From positions 1 through 8,155 of the forward strand of contig JAQTMD010000066.1 in NCBI GenBank assembly GCA_028714595.1: DNA of 8,155 nt, given 5' to 3'. The translations under genes were made by a program, and so were the position numbers. Below the pieces are notes generated by a model. The model made no database searches. It was given only the letters and a program-made list of their open reading frames with translations, and was not told the DNA's origin. This DNA is from Candidatus Omnitrophota bacterium. GTDB lineage: Bacteria > Omnitrophota > Gorgyraeia > Gygaellales > Profunditerraquicolaceae. Positions 1-6,222 of the stretch are shown piece by piece (the first letter of the stretch is position 1; each line of letters starts with the position of its first letter).

Positions 1-2273
1 GCATCGAGCCGGCCGAGGACATGGGTATCCGCAAGCAGCTCGAGCACATCATGGATAAGATGAAAAAGGAAAAGGGATACTCAAGCGACACTGACCTGAA
101 GACCGCTGACCTCAAAGTGCTCTGCGGACAGTTCAAGGAAAAGATCAAGGAAGTGCTCGGTAAAGAGTTTCCCGACGACCCCCTGAAACAGCTCTGGGGC
201 GGCATCGGCGCGGTGTTTGGCTCATGGAACGGCAAACGCGCCATCTCGTACCGCCGCATCGAAGGCATCCCGGACGAATGGGGCACCGCAGTCAATGTCC
301 AGACCATGGTTTTCGGCAACATGGGCAATGACTCTGCCACCGGCGTAGCATTCTCGCGTAACCCCGGCAACGGAGAGAACAATTTTTATGGTGAGTTCCT
401 GATCAATGCCCAGGGTGAAGACGTGGTCGCCGGCATCAGGACGCCTGCTCCCATCAACGGTTATTCCCAATCAGAGCACAACAAAGACTTGACCACCTTG
501 GAGCAGGCAATGCCCAAGCTTTACAAGGAGCTGGTGGATTACCGCAACCGCCTTGAGGAGCACTATCGCGATATGCAGGACATCGAGTTCACCATCGAAA
601 AAGGCCGCCTGTTCATGCTGCAGTGCCGCGTGGGCAAGCGTAACGGCCCGGCAGCAGTGCGTATGGCAGTGGACATGGTCAAGGAAAAGCTTATCACCAA
701 GGAAATGGCGGTGATGCGTGTTACCCCGGCGCAGCTGGACGAGCTGCTGCACCCGGTCATCGACCCTAAAGCCGAAAAAGATGCTCCTCAGATAGCAAAA
801 GGTCTTCCGGCAGGCCCGGGCGGAGCAACCGGCCAGATCGTGTTTACTGCCAACGAAGCAGTGGCATGGAAGAAGAAAGGCAATAAAGTCATCCTCGTGC
901 GCGAAGAGACCAATCCCGAAGACGTCGAAGGTATGCGTGCTGCAGAGGCGATCCTTACTGCCCGCGGCGGCATGACCTCGCACGCAGCGCTGGTCGCCCG
1001 CGGCTGGGGCAAGTGCTGTATCGTAGGATGCAGCGGTCTGCATGTGGAAGCCGACAAAAAAGAGGTGAGGGCCGGCGACAAGGTTCTGAAAGAGGGTGAT
1101 TGGATCACCTTGAACGGCACCAAGGGCGTGGTCTATGAAGGAAAGCTTCCCATGATGGATCCCGGCGAAGAGAACAAGGTGCTCATGGAGTTCCTGAGGA
1201 TGTGCGACGGCATCCGCCGCCTGGGCATCCGCACCAATGCCGATACCCCGGCTGACGCACAAAAAGCGCGCAGCTTCGGCGCAGAAGGCATCGGTCTGTT
1301 CAGGACCGAGCACATGTTCTACGGCAAAGGCTCCGACGAGCCGCTGTTCATCCTGCGCAAGATGATCGTCTCCAAGACCGAAGCAGAACGCCGCACGGCG
1401 CTTGACGAGCTGTTTCCGTTCGTCAAGAAAGACATCAAGCAGACCATCGAGGCGATGGACGGATTTCCCGTGGTTATCCGCCTGCTTGACCCGCCGCTGC
1501 ATGAATTCGTGCCGCGCGAGCAGTCAAAACAGGAGCAGCTGTCCAAGGACCTTGGTATTGACCAGGCTGAATTTGAAAAGCGCGCCAATGCCCTGCATGA
1601 ATCCAACCCCATGATGGGCCACCGCGGCGTGCGCCTCGGCATCACCTATCCCGAGGTAAGCGAGATGCAGATCCGTGCGATCTTTGAGTCAGCCGCAGAG
1701 CTCGCCAAGGAAGGCAAGAAACCGTATCCTGAGATCATGATCCCGGTGGTCTGCGATGTCAAGGAGCTCCAGGATCAGCTGGCTATCGCGAAAAAGGTTT
1801 ACGAAGAGGTCCTGAAGAAGTATAATATGAAAAGCATCAAGCATATGTTCGGCACCATGATCGAGATCCCGCGCGCGGCATTTGTCGCGGACGAGCTGGC
1901 GACAGTCGCGGAGTTCTTCTCGTACGGAACCAATGACATGACCCAGATGGGATTCGGGTTCTCCCGCGACGATATCGGCGGATTCCTGCCGGAGTATCTG
2001 AAAAAAGGGATCCTGCCCGAAGACCCGTTCCAGTCCATCGACCAGAAGGGCGTGGGCGAGATCATCAAGCTGGGTATCCTGAAGGGCCGCAAGACCCGCA
2101 AGAACCTGGAAGTGGGCATCTGCGGCGAGCACGGCGGCGAGTCCAAGTCGGTGGAGTTCTGCCACGACGTGGGCATGGATTACGTTTCCTGTTCGCCGTT
2201 TCGCGTGCCCATCGCCCGCCTGGCGGCAGCGCAGGCAGTGCTGAAAGAGAAAGCAGCGAAAAAGAAAAAATAG
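1..2273 (+). CDS. ppdK: Pyruvate, phosphate dikinase, 5'-truncated by the window edge
   Basis: This enzyme interconverts pyruvate + ATP + Pi and PEP + AMP + PPi in the cytoplasm, in either glycolytic or gluconeogenic direction. The frame is open to the left edge (first full codon at 3), so the ATG at 21 is internal. About 756 residues are visible against roughly 870-930 for the family, so about 120-170 N-terminal residues are missing. Visible parts, in order, are the rest of the ATP-grasp domain (VAFSRNPGNGENNFYGEF, then LFMLQCRVGKR), the swivelling phosphohistidine domain with GGMTSHAALVARG (catalytic His codon 981-983), and the C-terminal PEP/pyruvate TIM barrel with GLFRTEHMF, NPMMGHRGVRLG, SYGTNDMTQMGFGFSRDD and GICGEHGG (catalytic Cys codon 2121-2123). 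All catalytic motifs are intact. The Lys-rich tail ends 7 nt before the sigma factor gene, implying co-transcription. It is not PEP synthase: the NPMMGHRG and FGFSRDD signatures are those of PPDK. Confidence 0.97.
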   Translation, partial: IEPAEDMGIRKQLEHIMDKMKKEKGYSSDTDLKTADLKVLCGQFKEKIKEVLGKEFPDDPLKQLWGGIGAVFGSWNGKRAISYRRIEGIPDEWGTAVNVQTMVFGNMGNDSATGVAFSRNPGNGENNFYGEFLINAQGEDVVAGIRTPAPINGYSQSEHNKDLTTLEQAMPKLYKELVDYRNRLEEHYRDMQDIEFTIEKGRLFMLQCRVGKRNGPAAVRMAVDMVKEKLITKEMAVMRVTPAQLDELLHPVIDPKAEKDAPQIAKGLPAGPGGATGQIVFTANEAVAWKKKGNKVILVREETNPEDVEGMRAAEAILTARGGMTSHAALVARGWGKCCIVGCSGLHVEADKKEVRAGDKVLKEGDWITLNGTKGVVYEGKLPMMDPGEENKVLMEFLRMCDGIRRLGIRTNADTPADAQKARSFGAEGIGLFRTEHMFYGKGSDEPLFILRKMIVSKTEAERRTALDELFPFVKKDIKQTIEAMDGFPVVIRLLDPPLHEFVPREQSKQEQLSKDLGIDQAEFEKRANALHESNPMMGHRGVRLGITYPEVSEMQIRAIFESAAELAKEGKKPYPEIMIPVVCDVKELQDQLAIAKKVYEEVLKKYNMKSIKHMFGTMIEIPRAAFVADELATVAEFFSYGTNDMTQMGFGFSRDDIGGFLPEYLKKGILPEDPFQSIDQKGVGEIIKLGILKGRKTRKNLEVGICGEHGGESKSVEFCHDVGMDYVSCSPFRVPIARLAAAQAVLKEKAAKKKK

Positions 2274-2280
2274 AGGGGCA

Positions 2281-3096
2281 ATGGAAGCATTAAAGACGTA
2301 CCTCAAAGAGGTCCGCACCATCGCGCTTCTAAAGCCGGAAGAAGAGATCGACCTGGCCAAGAAGATAAAGCGCGGCGATGAGCAGGCGCGCAAGAAGATG
2401 ATCCGTTCCAACCTGCGTCTGGTGATCAATATCGCCAAGAAGTACATTCACCTCGGCATACCGCTTCTTGATCTCATTGAAGAGGGGAACCTGGGCCTGA
2501 TGAAGGCAGTGGACAAATTCAACCCTAAAAAAGGATTCAGGTTTTCCACGTACGGCGCCTGGTGGATACGTCAGGGCATCATCCGCGCCATTGCCCAGCA
2601 GGGTAAGATGGTAAGGCTCCCCGTTTACGTCAATGAGATGCTTACTAAGTGGAAGAAGACCAAGGAGAAGTTAACCCAGAAGCTGCGCCGGCCGCCCACC
2701 GACGAGGAGATCGCCAAGAAGATGCACATCCCCCGGGATAAGATCGAGGAGATAAACCTCTGGCTTTCCACAAAGACCTCTTCCCTGGAAGCGCCCATCG
2801 GTGAAGAAGACGAGAACCAGGTGCTTGACCTGGTGGAGAACGACAGCGTCATCGCGCCGGACGCGGCGGTAGAAGCGGTGTTTGACAAGGAGCGTGTGGA
2901 TAACCTGCTGGAAAAGATGACGGACCGCGAGCGCCAGGTCCTGGACATGCGCTTCGGCCTCTTGACCGGCAAAACGCACACGCTGGCCGATGTCGCAAAG
3001 AAAATGGGCGTGTCGCGCGAACGCGTGCGCCAGATAGAAGAAGAGGCTCTCAAGAAGCTGCGGCATTTCGTCAAAGAACAGGAGAAATCCGAGTAG
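2281..3096 (+). CDS. Sigma-70 family RNA polymerase sigma factor (short, RpoD/RpoS-like, no region 1.1)
   Basis: It directs core RNA polymerase to promoters. The 271 residues start directly at region 1.2 (about 3-35), with no acidic region 1.1. Region 2 follows (about 36-110; DLIEEGNLGLMKAVDKF and FRFSTYGAWWIRQGIIRAI), then region 3 (about 115-165), the 3.2 finger (SLEAPIGEEDENQVLDLVEND, about 168-188) and region 4 (about 205-265). In region 4.2 the helix-turn-helix TLADVAKKMGVSRERVRQIE keeps the Arg-Glu-x-x-Arg residues (R246, E247, R250) that read a TTGACA-type -35 box. Region 2.4 has RQGII where RpoD has RQAIT. The Thr that helps read the -12 base is Ile101, so this may be a group 2 alternative factor rather than the housekeeping one. 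The start is supported by GAGG at 2273-2276, 4 nt before the ATG and overlapping the ppdK stop region, which suggests translational coupling. No rpoD symbol is given because the group is uncertain. Confidence 0.93.
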   Translation: MEALKTYLKEVRTIALLKPEEEIDLAKKIKRGDEQARKKMIRSNLRLVINIAKKYIHLGIPLLDLIEEGNLGLMKAVDKFNPKKGFRFSTYGAWWIRQGIIRAIAQQGKMVRLPVYVNEMLTKWKKTKEKLTQKLRRPPTDEEIAKKMHIPRDKIEEINLWLSTKTSSLEAPIGEEDENQVLDLVENDSVIAPDAAVEAVFDKERVDNLLEKMTDRERQVLDMRFGLLTGKTHTLADVAKKMGVSRERVRQIEEEALKKLRHFVKEQEKSE

Positions 3097-3118
3097 GGCC
3101 GTTTCCTCGCGCAAAAGG

Positions 3119-3655
3119 ATGAAGACAGACCTTAAGATTATCGAGTCAGCGATACGCAGCATACCCGACTTTCCCAAGCCGGGTATTTTGTTTCGCGATA
3201 TAACCACGCTGCTCAAAGACAAGAAAGCGTTCAAGAAGGCCATTGACCTCTTAGCCGCCAAATACAAGGGCAAGAAGATCGACAAGATTGCTGCCGTTGA
3301 AGCGCGCGGGTTTGTTCTGGGCGCAGTGCTGGCGTACAAACTCGAAGCTGGAATCGTGGTGGTGCGCAAGAAAGGCAAGCTTCCCGCTAAGACGTTTTCG
3401 GCAACCTATTCCCTGGAATACGGCACTGATACCCTTGAATTGCACGAAGACGCCATCCAGCCCGGCGAACGGGTCCTGATCGTGGATGACCTTTTGGCCA
3501 CCGGAGGCACGGTCAGCGCAGTCATCGACCTGATGAACCAGCGCAAGGCGAAGATCATCGGTATCGCATTCGTGATCGAGCTCTTTGATCTGCACGGCCG
3601 CGAGAAATTACAGGGGTATCCGGTTTACTCGCTCATTAAATTCTCAGGTCATTAA
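3119..3655 (+). CDS. apt: Adenine phosphoribosyltransferase
   Basis: This cytoplasmic enzyme salvages adenine: adenine + PRPP gives AMP + PPi. The 178 residues match the usual family length. The N-terminus has the typical IRSIPDFPKPGILFRDIT (12-29), followed by AVEARGFVLGA (59-69), the flexible-loop area around residues 84-106, and the PRPP-binding motif VLIVDDLLATGGT (119-131). The end, YSLIKFSGH, resembles the usual ...PFPGH-type terminus, so the gene is complete. It lies 22 nt after the sigma factor gene and is probably the last gene of that transcript. Oddly, the only purine-rich Shine-Dalgarno-like run (AAAAGG, 3113-3118) abuts the ATG with no spacer, and there is no alternative ATG, GTG or TTG nearby in frame. 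Translation may therefore be weak or depend on coupling. A palindromic element begins immediately after the stop codon. Confidence 0.96.
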   Translation: MKTDLKIIESAIRSIPDFPKPGILFRDITTLLKDKKAFKKAIDLLAAKYKGKKIDKIAAVEARGFVLGAVLAYKLEAGIVVVRKKGKLPAKTFSATYSLEYGTDTLELHEDAIQPGERVLIVDDLLATGGTVSAVIDLMNQRKAKIIGIAFVIELFDLHGREKLQGYPVYSLIKFSGH

Positions 3656-3656
3656 T

Positions 3657-3740
3657 TAGGGACGGTTCTCAGGCACGGTTAGAACTGTCCCTTGTGAAGA
3701 TGCAGGGGACACTTCTCCGGTAGTCTGAGAACCGTCCCTA
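3657..3740. repeat. REPIN/MITE-like palindromic element
   Basis: A 16-bp perfect inverted repeat (TAGGGACGGTTCTCAG at 3657-3672 and its complement at 3725-3740) bounds 84 bp. Each half can also fold alone. GGGACGGTTCT (3659-3669) pairs with AGAACTGTCCC (3681-3691) with one G-U. GGGACACTTCTC (3706-3717) pairs with GAGAACCGTCCC (3727-3738) with two mismatches. Two inverted REP-like hairpins forming one large palindrome is the layout of REPINs, which RAYT (TnpA-REP) transposases mobilise in trans. GGGACGGTTCT-type repeats are, from memory, widespread in environmental bacterial genomes. There is no coding capacity and no U-tract, so it is not a classic intrinsic terminator. It sits between the apt stop and the tRNA. 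Confidence 0.75.
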
Positions 3741-3747
3741 GAAATTT

Positions 3748-3821
3748 GCCCCTGTAGCTCATATGGATAGAGCAGCAGTTTCCTAAACTGTTGGCGGCAG
3801 GTTCGATCCCTGCCAGGGGCA
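3748..3821 (+). tRNA. tRNA-Arg (anticodon CCT, reads AGG)
   Basis: A full cloverleaf can be drawn. The acceptor stem is GCCCCTG (3748-3754) with CAGGGGC (3814-3820). The D stem is GCTC/GAGC (3757-3760/3770-3773). The anticodon stem is GCAGT/ACTGT (3775-3779/3787-3791) with loop TTCCTAA, placing anticodon CCT at 3782-3784. The variable loop has 5 nt, and the T stem is GCAGG/CCTGC (3797-3801/3809-3813) with loop TTCGATC. The discriminator is A3821. The 3' CCA is not encoded (CGT follows), so it must be added by the CCA-adding enzyme. There is no terminator behind it, and the PHP gene's Shine-Dalgarno begins 9 nt later. Confidence 0.97.
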
Positions 3822-3842
3822 CGTTCTTCAAAAAGGAAAAAA

Positions 3843-4487
3843 ATGTACAACCTCCACGCACATTCACTCCTCAGCGACGGCTGCCTGCTTCCTTCAGAAC
3901 TGGCAATGCGCTACCTTGCCGCGGGCTACAAGGCTGTCGCGATCACCGACCATGTCGATCACAGCAACATCAAACAGGTCATTGCTGCGATCACGGCGTT
4001 CACCCGTCATTGGCCGAAGCGTTCGGCGATCAGGGTCCTGCCCGGGATCGAACTGACCCATTTGCCGCCGGAACAATTCAAACCCCTGGTAGCATACGCC
4101 CGGAAAAAGGGGATCAAGGTCATCGTCGGTCACGGAGAGTCCCCGGTGGAGCCGGTGGCCAAAGGCACCAACCGCGCTGCCCTTGAATCGGGCATCGATA
4201 TCCTGGCCCATCCCGGCTACCTCTCTGACAGCGACGCCAGGCTTGCGAGCCGGAAAAAGGTCTTTCTGGAGATTACCAGCCGCTCGGGCCACAACCGCAC
4301 CAACGCGTTTGTAGCCAAAAAAGCGCTCAAATTCGGCTGCCGGCTGATCCTGAACCATGACAGCCATGACCCTGAAGACATCCTGAGTCCTGCAGCTTTC
4401 AAGAAGGTAGGCCTAAAAGCCGGCTTGAGCGCAGGCCAGGTGGACAGGATATTTAAGGATATTGAGAGTTTTGTAAAATCAAAGTAA
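3843..4487 (+). CDS. PHP-domain metal-dependent phosphoesterase (histidinol-phosphatase-like)
   Basis: This is probably a cytoplasmic metal-dependent phosphomonoesterase or nuclease-type hydrolase of the PHP superfamily (Pol III N-terminal/HisK-like); the substrate is unknown. The 214 residues form a stand-alone PHP barrel. All the expected metal ligands can be picked out: H5 and H7 (HAHSLLSDG, with D12), H37 in ITDH, E70 in LPGIEL, H97 in VGHGE, H123 in LAHPG, and D173 and H175 in NHDSH. That supports an active trinuclear site. The start has a good Shine-Dalgarno (AAAAGGA, 3831-3837) 5 nt upstream. The gene follows tRNA-Arg by 21 nt with no promoter visible between them. No his-operon genes flank it, so a histidine-biosynthesis role is not supported by context. 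Short PHP proteins of this size are often labelled histidinol-phosphatase-like only by homology. Confidence 0.88.
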   Translation: MYNLHAHSLLSDGCLLPSELAMRYLAAGYKAVAITDHVDHSNIKQVIAAITAFTRHWPKRSAIRVLPGIELTHLPPEQFKPLVAYARKKGIKVIVGHGESPVEPVAKGTNRAALESGIDILAHPGYLSDSDARLASRKKVFLEITSRSGHNRTNAFVAKKALKFGCRLILNHDSHDPEDILSPAAFKKVGLKAGLSAGQVDRIFKDIESFVKSK

Positions 4488-4584
4488 AGTTTACTTTTCT
4501 CAACATCCCGGAAAGTGTTTTCAAAGTTTCTTCAATATAACTTCTTGCACTTCATCAAGTTACAATAAAAAGCCAAAAAAGTCC

Positions 4585-4613
4585 TTGACAATAAAACCGA
4601 GTTGTGATTAAAT
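4585..4613 (+). promoter_or_regulatory. Sigma-70-type promoter of the porin gene
   Basis: A perfect -35 box TTGACA (4585-4590), a 17-nt spacer and a -10 box TTAAAT (4608-4613, 4 of 6 matches) lie in an AT-rich gap. Transcription would start near 4620, exactly at the edge of the base-paired leader, and give a 5' UTR of about 170 nt. Confidence 0.7.
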
Positions 4614-4620
4614 AAGCAAA

Positions 4621-4748
4621 AGGGTTATACCACTGGAGATGACTTCAATGTCAGGCGTGAAAGGAGGGAAGAGAATACCGCAAGCCTGAAGTCAACCAAA
4701 ATCCGGTGATATACATATATAGAAAATATCTAGGCATAAGATAACCCT
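4621..4748 (+). promoter_or_regulatory. Structured 5' leader of the porin mRNA, riboswitch-like, class unknown
   Basis: Nested complementary segments can be read by eye. AGGGTTAT (4621-4628) pairs with ATAACCCT (4741-4748). TATACCACTGGA (4626-4637) pairs with TCCGGTGATATA (4702-4713), 11 of 12 positions including one G-U. TGACTTCA (4640-4647) pairs perfectly with TGAAGTCA (4687-4694). GGC (4654-4656) pairs with GCC (4684-4686) inside. The remaining loop is purine-rich and contains AAAGGAGG (4660-4667). There is no U-tract after the last helix, so control, if any, would act on translation or RNA stability. It does not match the core motifs of the riboswitch classes I know. An RNA-stabilising 5' UTR, as on abundant porin mRNAs, is the main alternative. 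Confidence 0.5.
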
Positions 4749-4771
4749 AGTTGAATATATCAAGGTTTCGT

Positions 4772-4780
4772 AAAAGGAGG
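4772..4780 (+). promoter_or_regulatory. Strong Shine-Dalgarno of the porin gene
   Basis: AAAAGGAGG lies 9 nt before the ATG at 4790 and decides the start against the upstream in-frame TTG at 4751, which has no ribosome binding site. It lies outside the helices of the structured leader. Confidence 0.85.
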
Positions 4781-4789
4781 ATTTACAAA

Positions 4790-6103
4790 ATGAGTAAAAA
4801 ATTAATCATAGTTCTGGCCTTGGCGTTCGTAGTCGGCATAACAGCCGCTGCATTCGCAGAGGTTCAGAATGTAAAGATCAGCGGTGACGTTTCAGTCATC
4901 GGCGGCATCCGTTCGAACTTGGATTTCACCAAGAACGACGCCGATTCCGATGGATGGCTCGGTATCACCAGGATCAAGGTTGATGCCAACCTGACCGACA
5001 ATGTCGACGCGACCATCAGGCTCTTGAACGAAAGGGCATGGGGATCGGGAACCGGCCACACCGGGACCACCACCAGCACCAGTGAAGTCGACGTCGCGCA
5101 GGCGTATGTTACCCTGAAAGAGATGTTGAATGATACCGTCGGTTTCCCGTGGACCGTAGTCCTCGGTAAACAGTCGGTCGTGATCGGAAGCGGACTGCTC
5201 ATCGGCGCCGCAGGTACCAACCAGGGCAACTCGACACAGTTACCGAGCACCTTTGCCGATTTCTCAAAACGCAGCTCGTTCGACGCAATCGTGAACGTCT
5301 TGGATTTCTCGCCCGTGGTCGTGACCGCCGGTTTCGTGAAAGCTGCCGAAGGCGCACTGACCGAAGGTGGAGACACCAACGTCTACGTCGTCGATGCCAA
5401 GTTCAATCTCGGCGAAGAGTTTAAGAATGCAGTGCTTGAAGGCACCTATGCGCTTTCGCAGAAAGAGAAGAGAGGCGTGCAGGCTTTGGACGGCAGACTG
5501 GTTGTTTCTCCTATCGAGAACGTCGGCCTTGAAGCCGAATACGCGTATCAGACTCTGAAGACCGATCCGGTGTACGGTGCTATTAACACAGTCACCAGCG
5601 AATACATCGATGAGGCCAGAAAGAGCAAGAATGCGGATGCGATCCGCTTCGCAGCATCGTTGGGTCTTCCGGATGTCGCATGGGGACCGACGATCGGTGT
5701 GGATTATCATCGTTTCTCCAGATACTTCAACCCGATGCACGAAAATCTGACACCTGCTGATCTGGCAAACCTGCTTTTTGCCAACAACAACGTGCAGTGC
5801 GTTGGCGTATCTATTTCTGCAAAACCGATGGATGCCCTGATGCTGAAACTGCGCTATGCGGACTTTACGTTCGCGAAGAGGTTTGCAGACAGCTCGACCT
5901 ACACCAATTCGGTGACATCCGAGACCTATGCACTTCGTGACGGCAAAAAAGATGTGGGCAGCGAAATCGACCTTTCGCTCGTCTACGACTATACGTCTGA
6001 CGTGCAGTTCGGGGTCAACTATGGTGTGTTCAATCCCGGTAAAGCCTTTGTGGAAGAAAAGAATGCTTCCCAGGTTGTCGGGTCCATGAAGGTCAGCTTC
6101 TAA
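4790..6103 (+). CDS. Outer-membrane beta-barrel porin-like protein (secreted)
   Basis: This is probably an outer-membrane channel; the substrate is unknown. The precursor has 437 residues. Residues 1-23 form a classic Sec signal peptide: SKK, a hydrophobic core LIIVLALAFVVGITAA, then AFA before EVQN as a signal peptidase I site. The mature part alternates polar and hydrophobic residues, with repeated short beta-strand-like segments (for example ISGDVSVIGGIRSNLDF, ADATIRLL-type stretches and LMLKLRYADFTF). It ends in GSMKVSF, and a terminal Phe is the usual BAM recognition signal. The fold resembles the broad alginate-export/porin superfamily, but I cannot name a family firmly. The ATG at 4790 is chosen over an in-frame TTG at 4751: AGGAGG (4775-4780) lies 9 nt before it, and it places the signal peptide at the N-terminus. 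The gene is monocistronic, with its own promoter, a long structured leader and a strong terminator, which suggests high, independently tuned expression. Confidence 0.88.
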   Translation: MSKKLIIVLALAFVVGITAAAFAEVQNVKISGDVSVIGGIRSNLDFTKNDADSDGWLGITRIKVDANLTDNVDATIRLLNERAWGSGTGHTGTTTSTSEVDVAQAYVTLKEMLNDTVGFPWTVVLGKQSVVIGSGLLIGAAGTNQGNSTQLPSTFADFSKRSSFDAIVNVLDFSPVVVTAGFVKAAEGALTEGGDTNVYVVDAKFNLGEEFKNAVLEGTYALSQKEKRGVQALDGRLVVSPIENVGLEAEYAYQTLKTDPVYGAINTVTSEYIDEARKSKNADAIRFAASLGLPDVAWGPTIGVDYHRFSRYFNPMHENLTPADLANLLFANNNVQCVGVSISAKPMDALMLKLRYADFTFAKRFADSSTYTNSVTSETYALRDGKKDVGSEIDLSLVYDYTSDVQFGVNYGVFNPGKAFVEEKNASQVVGSMKVSF

Positions 6104-6128
6104 TCGAAGCCGGAGCAATGTCGTAACC

Positions 6129-6168
6129 AAAGCCCTTGGGGGAGTAATCCCCCAGGGGCTTTTGATTT
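6129..6168 (+). terminator. Rho-independent terminator after the porin gene
   Basis: A 15-bp stem (6129-6143 with 6148-6162, one G-U pair) closes a GTAA tetraloop. It is followed by a short T-rich tail (TGATTT). The A-run at the stem base opposite the T-run could let it work in both directions. It begins 26 nt after the porin stop codon and separates that gene from the GH57 gene. Confidence 0.88.
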
Positions 6169-6222
6169 CCCGAACAAAAACTCGCAATAGTCACGTCTCC
6201 GGTCGCGGGTCAACAGGTAGCC

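Noticed and set aside
471..1502. 343-codon open frame on the minus strand, opposite ppdK
   Set aside because: It lies wholly opposite a strongly conserved PPDK reading frame, is rich in His, Cys, Gln and Arg from reverse-complemented biased codons, and shows no recognisable motif. The same holds for the minus-strand frames at 1689-2447, 2671-3378, 5264-6187 and 6100-7029.
3657..3740. The apt-tRNA palindrome as an intrinsic terminator
   Set aside because: Neither side has a T-tract, and the two-half REP-like architecture is better explained as a mobile repeat, though it could still slow polymerase.
4481..4497. Hairpin AAAGTA...TACTTT over the PHP stop codon as a terminator
   Set aside because: The stem is six A/T-rich pairs with no firm U-tract, too weak to call.
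4630..4713. Resemblance to cobalamin riboswitch motifs (CCACTGG, then GGGAAG, then GCAAGCC-GAAG-ACC, and ATCCGGTG)
   Set aside because: The order of the first three partly matches the 3' half of a B12 riboswitch, but the expected 5' half (GGTG-A-TCC before CCACTG) is absent, ATCCGGTG is on the wrong side, and the predicted transcription start leaves no room. I treat it as chance unless a covariance search scores it.
4621..4748. c-di-GMP-I (GEMM) riboswitch in the porin leader
   Set aside because: GCAAGCC looks like part of the GEMM core, but the GGGCAAACC block, the GNRA loop and the CCGG-type receptor are not found in the right order.
4751..4789. Upstream TTG start for the porin (13 extra residues)
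   Set aside because: It has no Shine-Dalgarno and would put a basic, non-signal stretch before the signal peptide. The ATG at 4790 has AGGAGG at good spacing.
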